A stretch of DNA of 64,000 bases, from positions 248,001 through 312,000 of the forward strand of contig NZ_FQZB01000005.1 in assembly GCF_900141845.1 (NCBI RefSeq). Reading direction: 5' to 3'. The notes below the pieces were generated by a model. That model was not told the origin of the DNA. It did no database searches and was given only the letters and a program-made list of their open reading frames with translations. This DNA comes from Clostridium cavendishii DSM 21758. Its GTDB lineage: Bacteria > Bacillota > Clostridia > Clostridiales > Clostridiaceae. Shown here piece by piece: positions 8,421 through 17,638 of the stretch (positions are counted from its first letter, which is position 1; each line of letters opens with the position of its first letter). A program made the translations under genes and the position numbers.

Positions 8421-9302
8421 ATGAATATAGTAGATAAATTATATAATAGAGTAGAAAAAAATGGAATGGTTTGTTTAGGTCTTGATACAAGCCTAGCTTA
8501 TTTACCAGAGGGTTTTAAGAAAACTTACGAAGATGATGGAGAAGCTATATTTGAATTCAATAAAAGAATAATAGATAAAACTTTAGATGTGGTTGCATGT
8601 TATAAAGTTCAAATAGCTTATTATGAAGCTCTTGGTTTAAAAGGATTAAAGGCATATAAGGATACTTTAGCTTACCTTAGAAAAAAGGATGCAATAATAA
8701 TTGCAGATATTAAAAGAGGTGACATTGCTGCAACAGCTAAGATGTATGCTAAAGCACACTTTGAAGGTGATTTTGAAAGTGATTTTATAACATTAAGTCC
8801 TTATATGGGAATGGATAGTATAGAGCCATATCTTGAATATGTTAAAGATAGAAATAAAGGGTTATTTGTTTTAGTAAGAACATCTAATAAGGGAGCAGAA
8901 GACTTTGAAGCTTTAGACTTAAAAGATGGTGGCAAGCTTTATGATAATGTAGGGGAAAGAGTTCATATTTTAGGAAAGGAATTCTTAGGAGAATGCTCAT
9001 ATAGCCAAATCGGAGGGGTATTAGGATGTACTCAAAGAGAAGAAGTAAAAGCTATGAGAGAAAGCTTAAACCAAATGTTCTTCTTAATACCTGGATATGG
9101 AGCTCAAGGTGGAACTGCAGAAGATGTATGTGAATACTTAAAAGATGGTAACGGTGGAGTAGTTAATTCTTCAAGAAAAATTCTTTTAGCTTATAAAGAA
9201 AGAAACATGGAAGAGGATTTTGCAGAAGCTTCTAGAATTGAAGCTATAGCTATGAGAGATGCAATAAATGCTGAAGTTAAAAGGGTTAAGGGGGAAAACT
9301 AA
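8421..9302 (+). CDS. pyrF: PyrF, orotidine-5'-phosphate decarboxylase (long type 2 form)
   Basis: The 293-residue protein makes UMP from OMP. The catalytic IADIKRGDIAAT motif is at about 94-105, and the length and the preceding CLGLDTS start match the longer type 2 family rather than the roughly 235-residue form. It starts 3 bases after pyrC; GAGGGG at the pyrC stop acts as ribosome-binding site. The order with pyrK and pyrD downstream is standard for clostridia. Confidence 0.95.
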   Translation: MNIVDKLYNRVEKNGMVCLGLDTSLAYLPEGFKKTYEDDGEAIFEFNKRIIDKTLDVVACYKVQIAYYEALGLKGLKAYKDTLAYLRKKDAIIIADIKRGDIAATAKMYAKAHFEGDFESDFITLSPYMGMDSIEPYLEYVKDRNKGLFVLVRTSNKGAEDFEALDLKDGGKLYDNVGERVHILGKEFLGECSYSQIGGVLGCTQREEVKAMRESLNQMFFLIPGYGAQGGTAEDVCEYLKDGNGGVVNSSRKILLAYKERNMEEDFAEASRIEAIAMRDAINAEVKRVKGEN

Positions 9303-9304
9303 GG

Positions 9305-10042
9305 ATGAAAAAATATTTTAAAGCAGAGATTCTAGAAAATATTAAATTAGTAGAAGGAATCTATAAGCTAAGTTTTTATCATGAAGCAGATATCAAGCCA
9401 GGGCAATTTTATATGTTAAAGCCAAATACTACACTTTTAGGTAGACCGATATCAGTTTGTGAAGTAGATGAAAATAAAGTTAGTTTTGTATATGCAGTAG
9501 TTGGACAAGGGACTAATGAATTCAAAAATTTGAAACAAGGAGACACCCTTAATGTAATTGGACCTCTTGGTAACGGATTTGATTATATAAAAAGCTATAA
9601 AAGAGTTGCACTTGTGTCTGGAGGAATAGGTATAGCACCTATGTTAGAACTTTCAAAAAGGCTTAAGCAAAATAATAAAGATATTAAAGTAGATTTGGTT
9701 TGTGGTTTTAGAGATGAAGCTTATTTAATAGAAGATATTAAACAATATGTAGATAATGTTTTAATATCTTCAGATTCAGGGAAAGTAGGTAAAAAAGGTT
9801 TTGTAACAGAGATTTTGAATTTAGACCTTTATGATACAGTGCTTTGTTGTGGACCTGAACCTATGATGAAAAATGTAGTTAATAAATGTAAAGAAAAGAA
9901 TGTAGAAGTATATGTATCTATGGAAAAACATATGGCATGTGGAGTAGGTGCGTGTCTTGTATGTACCTGTAAAACTAAAAATGGTAATAAAAGAAGTTGT
10001 AAAGATGGTCCAGTATTTAACGGATATGAGATAGAACTTTAG
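9305..10042 (+). CDS. pyrK: PyrK, dihydroorotate dehydrogenase electron transfer subunit
   Basis: The 245-residue iron-sulfur flavoprotein passes electrons from PyrD to NAD+. It has the FAD-binding region (GRPISVCE near 48), the NAD-binding VSGGIGIAPMLEL (about 105-117) and a C-terminal [2Fe-2S] cluster motif MACGVGACLVCTC with a further Cys after KR. It starts 2 bases after pyrF and pairs with the class 1B PyrD that follows. Confidence 0.95.
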   Translation: MKKYFKAEILENIKLVEGIYKLSFYHEADIKPGQFYMLKPNTTLLGRPISVCEVDENKVSFVYAVVGQGTNEFKNLKQGDTLNVIGPLGNGFDYIKSYKRVALVSGGIGIAPMLELSKRLKQNNKDIKVDLVCGFRDEAYLIEDIKQYVDNVLISSDSGKVGKKGFVTEILNLDLYDTVLCCGPEPMMKNVVNKCKEKNVEVYVSMEKHMACGVGACLVCTCKTKNGNKRSCKDGPVFNGYEIEL

Positions 10043-10059
10043 TTTTGGAGGTAGAGAGA

Positions 10060-10962
10060 ATGTTAAATGTAAATATAAACGGAGTAGATTTTAAAAATCC
10101 GGTAATCGCAGCATCAGGAACATTTGGATTCGGAGAAGAATATAATGAGTTTTACGATGTAGGAATTTTAGGTGGAATCTCATCAAAGGGATTAACATTA
10201 AATAAGAAGCTTGGAAATGAAGGCTTTAGAGTTTTTGAAACACCTTCTGGTATGCTTAATTCAGTAGGACTGCAAAATCCAGGAATAGATACTTTCTTAG
10301 AGGAAGAACTTCCTAAGATGAAAAAGCTTAATACTAATATAATAGCTAATGTAGGTGGGGCTACCATAGAAGATTATGAAAAAGCTTGTTCAAAATTAAA
10401 CGGTAGTGGAGTGAATTTAATAGAACTTAATATATCTTGTCCTAATGTAAAATCAGGAGGAATGGCTTTTGGTATAAAATCTAAAGTAGCTGGAGGAGTA
10501 GTATCAAAAATAAAAAAGGTTACTAATATTCCGCTTATGGTGAAGTTAAGTCCTAATGCTGAAGATATTGTAGATATGGCTTATACTTGTGTAGAAAATG
10601 GAGCAGATTCTATATCTCTTATAAACACGTTAAAGGGAATGGCAATAGACATACATAAGAGAAGACCAGTATTTAATAATATATCTGCAGGACTTTCAGG
10701 CCCTTGTGTTAAGCCAATAGCCTTAAGAATGGTGTATGATGTTTCAAAGGTAGTAAATGTACCAGTTATAGGACTTGGAGGAATAACAAATGCAACTGAT
10801 GCCATAGAATTTATCATGGCAGGAGCTACAGCTATCCAAATAGGGACTGTTAATTTTATAAATCCAATGGCAGGTAAAGAAATAATTACAGGACTTAATG
10901 AGTTTTGTATAAGAGAAGGAATTAAAAATATTTCTGAAATTATTGGGATAGCTAGAAAATAG
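10060..10962 (+). CDS. pyrD: PyrD, dihydroorotate dehydrogenase class 1B catalytic subunit
   Basis: The 300-residue FMN enzyme oxidises dihydroorotate and works as a complex with PyrK. ELNISCPNVKSGG (about 124-136) supplies the catalytic Cys typical of class 1 enzymes, and GLGGITNATDAIEFIMAGA binds FMN phosphate. I choose ATG 10060 because GGAGG at 10047-10051 lies 8 bases upstream; a TTG at 10045 overlaps that site. pyrE is not in this operon. Confidence 0.95.
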   Translation: MLNVNINGVDFKNPVIAASGTFGFGEEYNEFYDVGILGGISSKGLTLNKKLGNEGFRVFETPSGMLNSVGLQNPGIDTFLEEELPKMKKLNTNIIANVGGATIEDYEKACSKLNGSGVNLIELNISCPNVKSGGMAFGIKSKVAGGVVSKIKKVTNIPLMVKLSPNAEDIVDMAYTCVENGADSISLINTLKGMAIDIHKRRPVFNNISAGLSGPCVKPIALRMVYDVSKVVNVPVIGLGGITNATDAIEFIMAGATAIQIGTVNFINPMAGKEIITGLNEFCIREGIKNISEIIGIARK

Positions 10963-10980
10963 AATGCGAACAATAAAATA

Positions 10981-11030
10981 GAAAAATCGTCATATAATAC
11001 GTATTAATACGAATTATATGACGATTTTTC
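10981..11030 (+). terminator. Intrinsic terminator of the pyr operon
   Basis: An 18-bp perfect stem (10981-10998 with 11013-11030) begins 18 bases after the pyrD stop. The stem ends in A and T runs and could act on both strands. Confidence 0.85.
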
Positions 11031-11264
11031 TATGCAATATTGACAATTGGAAATTGTAGTGATACCATTTAAGTGCAGATACGAACTATAACTTTAAAGA
11101 TATAAAAAATATTCGGATTAAATTGTAAAAAATCAGATTGAAAATATTAATTTTATTTATCTAATTATTATAAATAGTAAATTATATACTTTTAAAAGAT
11201 TTATATATTATGTATTATAGAAATTAGAGTCTAAGTAAAAAATTTAAGATTATAAAGAAATTTG

Positions 11265-11293
11265 TTGAGAAATATATAAATATACGTTATAAT
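11265..11293 (+). promoter_or_regulatory. Promoter of pflB with long leader
   Basis: TTGAGA (11265-11270) and TATAAT (11288-11293) are 17 bases apart. The leader to pflB is about 75 bases and contains an imperfect inverted repeat around 11303-11327 (TCAATTGA and CAGTTGA halves) that might be an operator. The rest of 11031-11264 shows nothing I can name. Confidence 0.7.
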
Positions 11294-11373
11294 GAATGTG
11301 AATCAATTGATAATTCTTTTCAGTTGAAATACAGTTTTAATTATATAGTTTTAATAAATGGAGGGTAAAACTT

Positions 11374-13599
11374 ATGTTTAAACAATGGGAAGGTTTTAAT
11401 GAAGGAAGTTGGCAACAAGGTATTGACGTAAGAAATTTTATTCAAAAAAATTATAGTTTATATGAAGGTGATAAGAGTTTTTTAAAAGGACCTACAGAAA
11501 AAACTAAAAGAGTTTGGGATAAATGTAGTGAATTGATACAAGAAGAAATAAAAAAAGGAATTATAGATGTTGAGTTAGAAAGAGTATCAGGAATAGACAA
11601 CTATGAACCAGGATTTATAGATAAAGAAAATGAAGTTATAGTTGGTCTTCAAACAGATGCTCCACTTAAAAGAATAGTAAATCCATTTGGTGGATGGAGA
11701 ATGGTAGAAAGTTCATTAAAAGAATATGGCTTCAAGATAGATGATAATATGGAGAAGTATTTTCCTATGTATAGAAAAACTCATAACCAAGGTGTTTTTG
11801 ATGCTTATACAGAGGAAACAAGAAGAGCTAGAAGTGCAGGACTTTTAACAGGACTTCCAGATGCTTATGGAAGAGGTAGAATAATAGGTGATTATAGAAG
11901 AATAGCTCTTTACGGAATAGATTATTTAATTGAAGAAAAGAAAAAAGATTTAAAAGAATTAAAAGGAGATATGCTTGAGGAGCTTATAAGAAAAAGAGAA
12001 GAAGTTTCAGAGCAAATAAGAGCTTTAGATGAAATTAAAGCTATGGCAAAAAGCTATGGAGTAGATATAAGTGAGCCAGCTCAAAATTCTAAAGAAGCTG
12101 TACAAGCAGTTTATTTTGGATATTTAGCTGCTGTTAAAGAAAATAATGGAGCTGCCATGTCTCTTGGAAGAACATCTACATTTATAGATATATTCATAGA
12201 AAGAGATTTGAAAAATGGGATATTAACAGAAGAAGAAGCTCAAGAAATAATAGATCAATTTATTATAAAATTAAGACTTGTAAGACATTTAAGAACTCCT
12301 GAATATAATGAATTATTTGCTGGGGATCCTACTTGGGTAACAGAATCTATAGGTGGAGTAGGTGTTAATGGTAAGCCACTTGTAACTAAAACTTCGTTTA
12401 GATATCTGCATACTTTAATTAATTTAGGAACAGCACCAGAGCCAAATCTTACAGTTTTATGGTCAGAAAAATTACCAAAAAACTTTAAAAAGTTCTGTGC
12501 TGAAATGTCAATATTAACAGATGCTATTCAATATGAAAATGATGATGTTATGAAACCTATGTATGGTGATGATTACGCTATAGCTTGCTGTGTTTCTGCT
12601 ATGAAGGTAGGAAAGCAAATGCAATACTTTGGAGCTAGAGCAAATCTTGCTAAGGCACTTTTATATGCTATAAACGGTGGGGTAGATGAAAGAACTTCTA
12701 AGTTAGTAATTGAAGGTGTAGATAAAATAGAAGATGAAATACTAGATTATGAAAAAGTAAAGGAAAATTACTTTAAGGTTTTAGAAAAGGTTGCTAAGAT
12801 ATATGTAGATACTATGAATGTGATTCACTACATGCATGACAAATACGCCTATGAAAAAGGACAAATGGCGTTACATGATACAACTGTAGAAAGACTTATG
12901 GCTTTTGGTATAGCAGGACTTTCAGTTGCAACTGATTCATTAAGTGCAATTAAATTTGCAAAAGTTAGACCTATAAGAGAAAATGGAGTTACAGTAGATT
13001 TTGAAATAGAAGGAGATTTTCCTAAGTATGGAAATGATGATGATAGAGTAGATGATTTAGCTGTAGAACTTGTTAATAAATTCTCAAGTGAGCTTAAAAA
13101 GCATCCGCTTCATAGAAATGCAAAGCATACTTTATCAGTTCTTACAATAACATCAAACGTAGTTTACGGTAAGAAGACTGGTTCTACGCCAGATGGAAGA
13201 AAATCTGGAGAAGCATTTGCACCAGGTGCAAATCCTATGCATGGAAGAGATAATAGTGGAGCTTTAGCTAGCTTAAATTCAGTAGCTAAAATACCTTATA
13301 ATTATGTTTGTGAAGATGGAGTATCAAATACTTTTTCTATAGTGCCGGATGCTTTAGGAAAAACTTTAGAAGAAAGAAGCTTAAATTTAGTAAATATATT
13401 AGATGGATATTTTGTACAAGGTGCACATCATTTAAATGTAAATGTATTTAATAGAGATACACTAGTAGATGCAATGGAACATCCAGAAAAATATCCAACA
13501 CTTACTATAAGAGTTTCAGGATATGCTGTTAATTTTAATAGACTTACTAGAAATCAGCAATTAGAAGTTATAAAGAGAACTTTCCACGAAAATATATAA
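11374..13599 (+). CDS. pflB: PflB, formate C-acetyltransferase (pyruvate formate-lyase)
   Basis: The 741-residue glycyl-radical enzyme splits pyruvate plus CoA into acetyl-CoA and formate in anaerobic metabolism. The catalytic Cys pair is in IACCVSAMK (about 410) and the glycyl-radical site in RVSGYAVNF (Gly about 716), the usual position near the C-terminus. GGAGGG lies 9 bases before the ATG. Its activase pflA follows after a terminator and so probably has its own promoter. Confidence 0.97.
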   Translation: MFKQWEGFNEGSWQQGIDVRNFIQKNYSLYEGDKSFLKGPTEKTKRVWDKCSELIQEEIKKGIIDVELERVSGIDNYEPGFIDKENEVIVGLQTDAPLKRIVNPFGGWRMVESSLKEYGFKIDDNMEKYFPMYRKTHNQGVFDAYTEETRRARSAGLLTGLPDAYGRGRIIGDYRRIALYGIDYLIEEKKKDLKELKGDMLEELIRKREEVSEQIRALDEIKAMAKSYGVDISEPAQNSKEAVQAVYFGYLAAVKENNGAAMSLGRTSTFIDIFIERDLKNGILTEEEAQEIIDQFIIKLRLVRHLRTPEYNELFAGDPTWVTESIGGVGVNGKPLVTKTSFRYLHTLINLGTAPEPNLTVLWSEKLPKNFKKFCAEMSILTDAIQYENDDVMKPMYGDDYAIACCVSAMKVGKQMQYFGARANLAKALLYAINGGVDERTSKLVIEGVDKIEDEILDYEKVKENYFKVLEKVAKIYVDTMNVIHYMHDKYAYEKGQMALHDTTVERLMAFGIAGLSVATDSLSAIKFAKVRPIRENGVTVDFEIEGDFPKYGNDDDRVDDLAVELVNKFSSELKKHPLHRNAKHTLSVLTITSNVVYGKKTGSTPDGRKSGEAFAPGANPMHGRDNSGALASLNSVAKIPYNYVCEDGVSNTFSIVPDALGKTLEERSLNLVNILDGYFVQGAHHLNVNVFNRDTLVDAMEHPEKYPTLTIRVSGYAVNFNRLTRNQQLEVIKRTFHENI

Positions 13600-13610
13600 A
13601 TGTTTTAAAG

Positions 13611-13641
13611 AATAAAGCCTTAGCGTTGCTAAGGCTTTATT
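13611..13641 (+). terminator. Intrinsic terminator of pflB
   Basis: A 14-bp perfect stem (13611-13624 with 13628-13641) with a 3-base loop lies 11 bases after the pflB stop. It would separate pflB transcription from pflA. Confidence 0.85.
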
Positions 13642-13740
13642 TAAACTAAATAAAGAAAGGCTACTATATATTTTTTGAATGATAAGTTATACTAAATTAA
13701 AGAATTATAAGAGCATTTAATATAAGAGGAGAAAGTGATT

Positions 13741-14460
13741 ATGATTAAAGGAAGAATTCATTCAATAGAATCTATGGGACTTGTTGATGGACCTGGAATT
13801 AGATTTATAGTATTCATGCAAGGATGTAATTTAAATTGCGCTTTTTGTCATAATATTGATAGTTTAAATCACAAGGGTGGAAAAGAATATACAAAAGAAG
13901 AATTAATAAAAATGATTTTAAGATATAAACCGTATTTTAAAAGTAATGGAGGTGTAACCTTTTCAGGTGGAGAACCACTTCTTCAATGGGAGTTTTTGAT
14001 AGATATTTTAAAACTTTGCAAAGAGCATAATATTCATACTGTTTTGGATACATCAGGGGTTGGAGTAGGACATTATGATGAAATATTAGAGTATGTTGAT
14101 TTAGTGCTTTTAGACATAAAGCATGTCACAGCAGAAGGTTATAAGAAAGTAACATTAAAAACAATGGATAAGTTTAATGAGTTTCTGGAAGTACTGCAAA
14201 GAAAAAATACACCTATATGGATAAGGCAGGTTGTAACTCCTGGATTAACAGATAGTGATAAATATATGGATGAATTATATGAATTTTTAAAAGGTATTAA
14301 AAATATAGAAAAAATTGAGTTTTTACCTTATCATGTTTTAGGAGTAAGCAAATATGAGACTATGAATATCAAGTATAGATTAGAAGGTGTTCCTCCTATG
14401 GATAAAGAGAAAACAAAGCTTTTAGAAAAAGCTATACGAAAAAAATTAAATTTAGAGTAA
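13741..14460 (+). CDS. pflA: PflA, pyruvate formate-lyase activating enzyme
   Basis: The 239-residue radical-SAM enzyme makes the glycyl radical on PflB. C29-N-L-N-C33-A-F-C36 binds the [4Fe-4S] cluster, and FSGGEPLLQ near 78 binds SAM. ATG 13741 follows GAGGAG at 13726-13731; an in-frame GTG at 13735 sits too close to that site. The gene converges with the rubredoxin gene, sharing a terminator. Confidence 0.96.
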   Translation: MIKGRIHSIESMGLVDGPGIRFIVFMQGCNLNCAFCHNIDSLNHKGGKEYTKEELIKMILRYKPYFKSNGGVTFSGGEPLLQWEFLIDILKLCKEHNIHTVLDTSGVGVGHYDEILEYVDLVLLDIKHVTAEGYKKVTLKTMDKFNEFLEVLQRKNTPIWIRQVVTPGLTDSDKYMDELYEFLKGIKNIEKIEFLPYHVLGVSKYETMNIKYRLEGVPPMDKEKTKLLEKAIRKKLNLE

Positions 14461-14495
14461 ATTTAAAAAATGCAAAGTTAATATATTAAAAATAA

Positions 14496-14522
14496 AAGCT
14501 CTAAGGTGATGCCTTAGAGCTT
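14496..14522. terminator. Terminator between pflA and the rubredoxin gene
   Basis: An 11-bp perfect stem (14496-14506 with 14512-14522) separates the convergent genes and ends 7 bases before the rubredoxin stop codon. Confidence 0.8.
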
Positions 14523-14528
14523 AGAATC

Positions 14529-14690
14529 TTATTCTACTACTGAAAATTGATCCTTACCTACAGAACAAAGAGGACATAACCAATCTTCTGGTACATCTTC
14601 CCATGGAGTTCCTGGAGCTACACCGTTATCTTCGTCTCCTACAGCTGGATCATAAATATAACCACATACATCACAAATATAACTTTTCAT
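14529..14690 (-). CDS. Rubredoxin
   Basis: This 53-residue gene is short but unmistakable: MKSYICDVCGYIYDPAVGD at the N-terminus and PEDWLCPLCSVGKDQF at the C-terminus supply the four Cys that bind one iron. Rubredoxins carry single electrons in the cytoplasm of anaerobes, often to peroxide or superoxide reductases. Odd point: the Gly that normally follows the fourth Cys (CPLCG) is Ser here. A CCTCCT complement at 14701-14706 gives a strong ribosome-binding site 10 bases upstream. It is a single gene between two terminators. Confidence 0.96.
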   Translation of the reverse strand: MKSYICDVCGYIYDPAVGDEDNGVAPGTPWEDVPEDWLCPLCSVGKDQFSVVE

Positions 14691-14728
14691 AATTATAAAC
14701 CCTCCTAAAGTTTAATTTTGAAGAATTA

Positions 14729-14772
14729 AAAACTCTTCAATATGAAATAATTATATCATATTGAAGAGTTTT
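14729..14772 (-). terminator. Terminator downstream of the exonuclease gene
   Basis: A 17-bp perfect stem (14729-14745 with 14756-14772) lies just past the end of the minus-strand exonuclease gene and upstream of the rubredoxin gene. Confidence 0.8.
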
Positions 14773-14811
14773 AACAATGATTTAAGTTACAAATTTTAAG
14801 AATTTATAAAG

Positions 14812-15423
14812 TTAAGATTTTAATAGGTTTGTGAAATAACCAGGTTGTATATATTTTTGTTTTATACCTTCTATAACTGTAAGGTATGTAGCAGCGGTAT
14901 CAAAACGCGCATCATGATAATTTCCACTGCCCTCAAATAAATTATTAGATGTTTCTTCTATTTTTTCTTTAGAAATATTTAAGAACTTAACAAGTTCTTC
15001 AAGCTTAGGATTTTTATATTCTCCATTTGCTTTTAAAAGCTTACAAATATTTTTGTAATAATTCATAGTACAAAATGTATTTTTAGGATTATAATCGTCT
15101 CCCATTCCAGCTAGTTCGTGTTTTAAAAATTTTATATCAAATTGAACATTGTGACCTATTACAAAGTCAGCATCAATAAAATCATTATAAAATTCGTCTA
15201 AAGTATCTTCAAAGTACATTCCGTTACTTAAATCATATAGCCTTTCTACAGAAAAACCATGAACTTTTTCAGCTTCAGCCTCTACAAAATCAACAGTAAA
15301 GAAAAAATTTTTTCCTATGGTTGTCTGAGGTTTAGTTGAAGAATCAACTAATATGTAGCTAAGTTGGCATATACTACCTGGACGTATTCCGGTAGTTTCA
15401 GTATCAAAGAACAAAAGTTTCAT
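14812..15423 (-). CDS. 3'-5' exonuclease, DEDDh family (DnaQ/RNase T-like)
   Basis: The 203-residue protein is a single exonuclease domain. FFDTETTG (D7, E9) is motif I, GHNVQFDIKFLKHEL near 103 is motif II, and YHDARFDTAATY near 170-180 is motif III with the His of the DEDDh class. It could act in DNA repair or replication proofreading; the substrate cannot be read from sequence. GGAGG lies upstream of the ATG. It follows the arginase gene on the same strand but a terminator separates them. Confidence 0.88.
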   Translation of the reverse strand: MKLLFFDTETTGIRPGSICQLSYILVDSSTKPQTTIGKNFFFTVDFVEAEAEKVHGFSVERLYDLSNGMYFEDTLDEFYNDFIDADFVIGHNVQFDIKFLKHELAGMGDDYNPKNTFCTMNYYKNICKLLKANGEYKNPKLEELVKFLNISKEKIEETSNNLFEGSGNYHDARFDTAATYLTVIEGIKQKYIQPGYFTNLLKS

Positions 15424-15486
15424 TTAAAAGCCTCCTAAATTAGTATTACTAATATTTATAATAATACAAAAAGCTAATAAATAAAA

Positions 15487-15515
15487 GAAAAAATCTCAAA
15501 AACTGAGATTTTTTC
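15487..15515 (-). terminator. Terminator of the arginase gene
   Basis: A 12-bp perfect stem (15487-15498 with 15504-15515) with a 5-base loop follows the arginase stop codon on the minus strand and runs into a T tract. Confidence 0.8.
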
Positions 15516-15518
15516 ATA

Positions 15519-16415
15519 TTATAGCTCTTTAGCAATTAAGTTTAATAAATCAATACAATTATTTAAAGTTTTATTATCTTTATCTATAAACGGATTGAAT
15601 TCTACAAAATCCATAGATTTAATTTTCTTAGTTGATAAAATGCCTTGAAGTAAATATTTTATTTCGTTAAGCTCCATACCATCAGTAACAGGTGTTCCTG
15701 TTCCTGGTACTAGTTCAGCATCTAAACAATCTATATCAAAACTTAAGTGAATATTGTTAATGTTTTTAATTTTTATTAGAAGTTCTTCTAAAGCTTTAGA
15801 AACACCTATTTCCTTAATTTGAGAAGTTGTCCAAACTGATAAATCATGTTTTTGTATAAGTTCGAGTTCACCTTTATCTAAATCCCTTGCGCAAAGAATA
15901 AATATATTTGAAGGTTTAACTTTTACCCCATCAAAATAAATATTTTTAAGTTCCTTTGGACCTATTCCAATAGAAGCTGCAAGAGGCATACCATGAACAT
16001 TACCAGTAGGAGAACTAACATCTGTATTTATATCTCCATGAGCGTCTATCCAAATAACTCCAAAGTCCTCACCAAAATATTTAGAAGCACCCGCTACACT
16101 ACCAAGACCTAATGAATGATCCCCACCTACAACAAATGGAAAAGAATTTGCATTTAATGAATTAAAAACAGAATTTGCCAGGTTTTTATTAACAGTAATT
16201 ATTTCTTTTAAATATTTCATTTTATTATGCATAGTATATTTAGCATCTATTTCAACGTCTTCAACGTATAAATTACCTGAATCATAAATTTCTCTTTTGC
16301 TGTGTAAACTAAGTATATCTAAAAGCCCATGGTCTCTTAAGGTGTTTGGACCTTCTTGCACTCCAACTCTATCAGAACCATAGAATAATGGGACACCAAT
16401 TACATTTAATTTCAT
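15519..16415 (-). CDS. Arginase-family enzyme, probably arginase
   Basis: The 299-residue ureohydrolase carries the manganese motifs GGDHSLG (His100), DAHGDINTD (124-132, three ligands), HGMPLA (about 141) and SFDIDCLDAELVPGTGTPV (about 225-243). The DINTD and SSPTGNVHGM strings and the MKLNVIGVPL start are close to arginases rather than agmatinases, so arginine to ornithine plus urea is likely. ATG 16415 matches the family start; GGAGG is 12 bases upstream, a little far. An upstream in-frame extension lacks a good start. Confidence 0.88.
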   Translation of the reverse strand: MKLNVIGVPLFYGSDRVGVQEGPNTLRDHGLLDILSLHSKREIYDSGNLYVEDVEIDAKYTMHNKMKYLKEIITVNKNLANSVFNSLNANSFPFVVGGDHSLGLGSVAGASKYFGEDFGVIWIDAHGDINTDVSSPTGNVHGMPLAASIGIGPKELKNIYFDGVKVKPSNIFILCARDLDKGELELIQKHDLSVWTTSQIKEIGVSKALEELLIKIKNINNIHLSFDIDCLDAELVPGTGTPVTDGMELNEIKYLLQGILSTKKIKSMDFVEFNPFIDKDNKTLNNCIDLLNLIAKEL

Positions 16416-16629
16416 TTTTATTAAGCACCTCCAAGTAAGTTTTAATTTCGACATATTGATTATATATCAAAAAATAAAAAAATATAAGTATTTAAAAAAA
16501 TTATTTAATATTAAAATTTTTTTGAAATTATTGCTTATAATATAATTGATTATCTCATAAAAAAGTAATATAATATAATTATTAGGAGATAATAATTATT
16601 ATTTAATAAAGTTTAAGGAGATGGATATA

Positions 16630-17580
16630 ATGAATAGAGTAAAATCAAATAAAATTTCAATAATCGGTGCAGGTTTTGTCGGTTCAACTACAGCTTTTGC
16701 ACTTATGGATAAAGGTCTTGCATCAGAAATGGTTATAGTAGATATTAACAAGGATAGAGCAGAAGGAGAGGTGATGGATTTATCTCATGGTGCTGCTTTT
16801 GTAAAACCAGTAAATATAGTTGCAGGTGATTATGAAGCTACTAAAGATTCAGATATAGTAATAATAACAGCAGGTATAGGACCAAAACCAGGAGAATCTA
16901 GACTTGATATAGTGAATAAAAATGTATCTATATTTAAATCAATAGTGCCAGAGGTAGTTAAATATAGTCCCAATTCAATACTTTTAGTAGTATCAAATCC
17001 GGTAGATGTATTAACTCATATAACTTATAAACTTTCAGGTTTCCCTGCAAATAGAGTAATAGGTTCAGGAACAGTTTTAGATACTTCAAGATTTAAATAT
17101 ATGTTAAGTGAGCATTTTAAAATAGATGCAAGAAATGTTCATACTTATATAATAGGTGAGCATGGAGATAGTGAAATTGCAGCTTGGAGTTTAACTAATA
17201 TAGCAGGTATAAATGCAGATGCTTATTGCATCGCAACTTGTAACAAATGTGATAGAAGCTTTAAATACAGTATACCAGATAAGGTTAAAAAGGCAGCATA
17301 TGAAGTTATTAATAGGAAAGGATACACAAATTATGCAGTAGCTTTAGCTGTAAGACGAATTGTAGAAGCAATTTTAGGAGATGAAGAAACTATTCTTACA
17401 GTATCATCGTTATTTAATGGAGAATATGGTATAGCGGATACTTATTTAGCGATACCTACAATAGTAAATAGAACAGGAGCTAGTAAGATATTAGAGATAC
17501 CATTATCTAATGAAGAACAAGAAAAGTTAAAATCATCAGCTGAAATATTAAAAAATGTTGTTGAAAATTCGAATATATAG
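16630..17580 (+). CDS. ldh: L-lactate dehydrogenase family protein with unusual specificity residue
   Basis: The 316-residue protein has the NAD-binding GAGFVGS loop (13-19), the catalytic IGEHGDSE motif near 178 and substrate-binding Arg91 in ESRLDI. L-lactate dehydrogenase regenerates NAD+ by reducing pyruvate. The residue just before KPGE is normally Gln in lactate and Arg in malate dehydrogenases; here it is Pro85. A CNKCD segment near 198 is another local oddity. AAGGAG at 16615-16620 is 9 bases before ATG 16630; the ATG at 16621 is too close. Substrate could be another 2-oxoacid. Confidence 0.85.
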   Translation: MNRVKSNKISIIGAGFVGSTTAFALMDKGLASEMVIVDINKDRAEGEVMDLSHGAAFVKPVNIVAGDYEATKDSDIVIITAGIGPKPGESRLDIVNKNVSIFKSIVPEVVKYSPNSILLVVSNPVDVLTHITYKLSGFPANRVIGSGTVLDTSRFKYMLSEHFKIDARNVHTYIIGEHGDSEIAAWSLTNIAGINADAYCIATCNKCDRSFKYSIPDKVKKAAYEVINRKGYTNYAVALAVRRIVEAILGDEETILTVSSLFNGEYGIADTYLAIPTIVNRTGASKILEIPLSNEEQEKLKSSAEILKNVVENSNI

Positions 17581-17584
17581 CTAT

Positions 17585-17610
17585 AAAGGGGAATTAGTTT
17601 ATTCCCCTTT
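17585..17610. terminator. Terminator between ldh and birA
   Basis: A 10-bp stem (17585-17594 with 17601-17610) with A and T flanks lies between the convergent genes and can serve both. Confidence 0.8.
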
Positions 17611-17638
17611 ATTATTAAATATAATGTTACAAAGATAA

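Noticed and set aside
10152..10973. Two minus-strand open frames antisense to pyrD
   Set aside because: They mirror a conserved plus-strand enzyme and show no start signals or recognisable domains.
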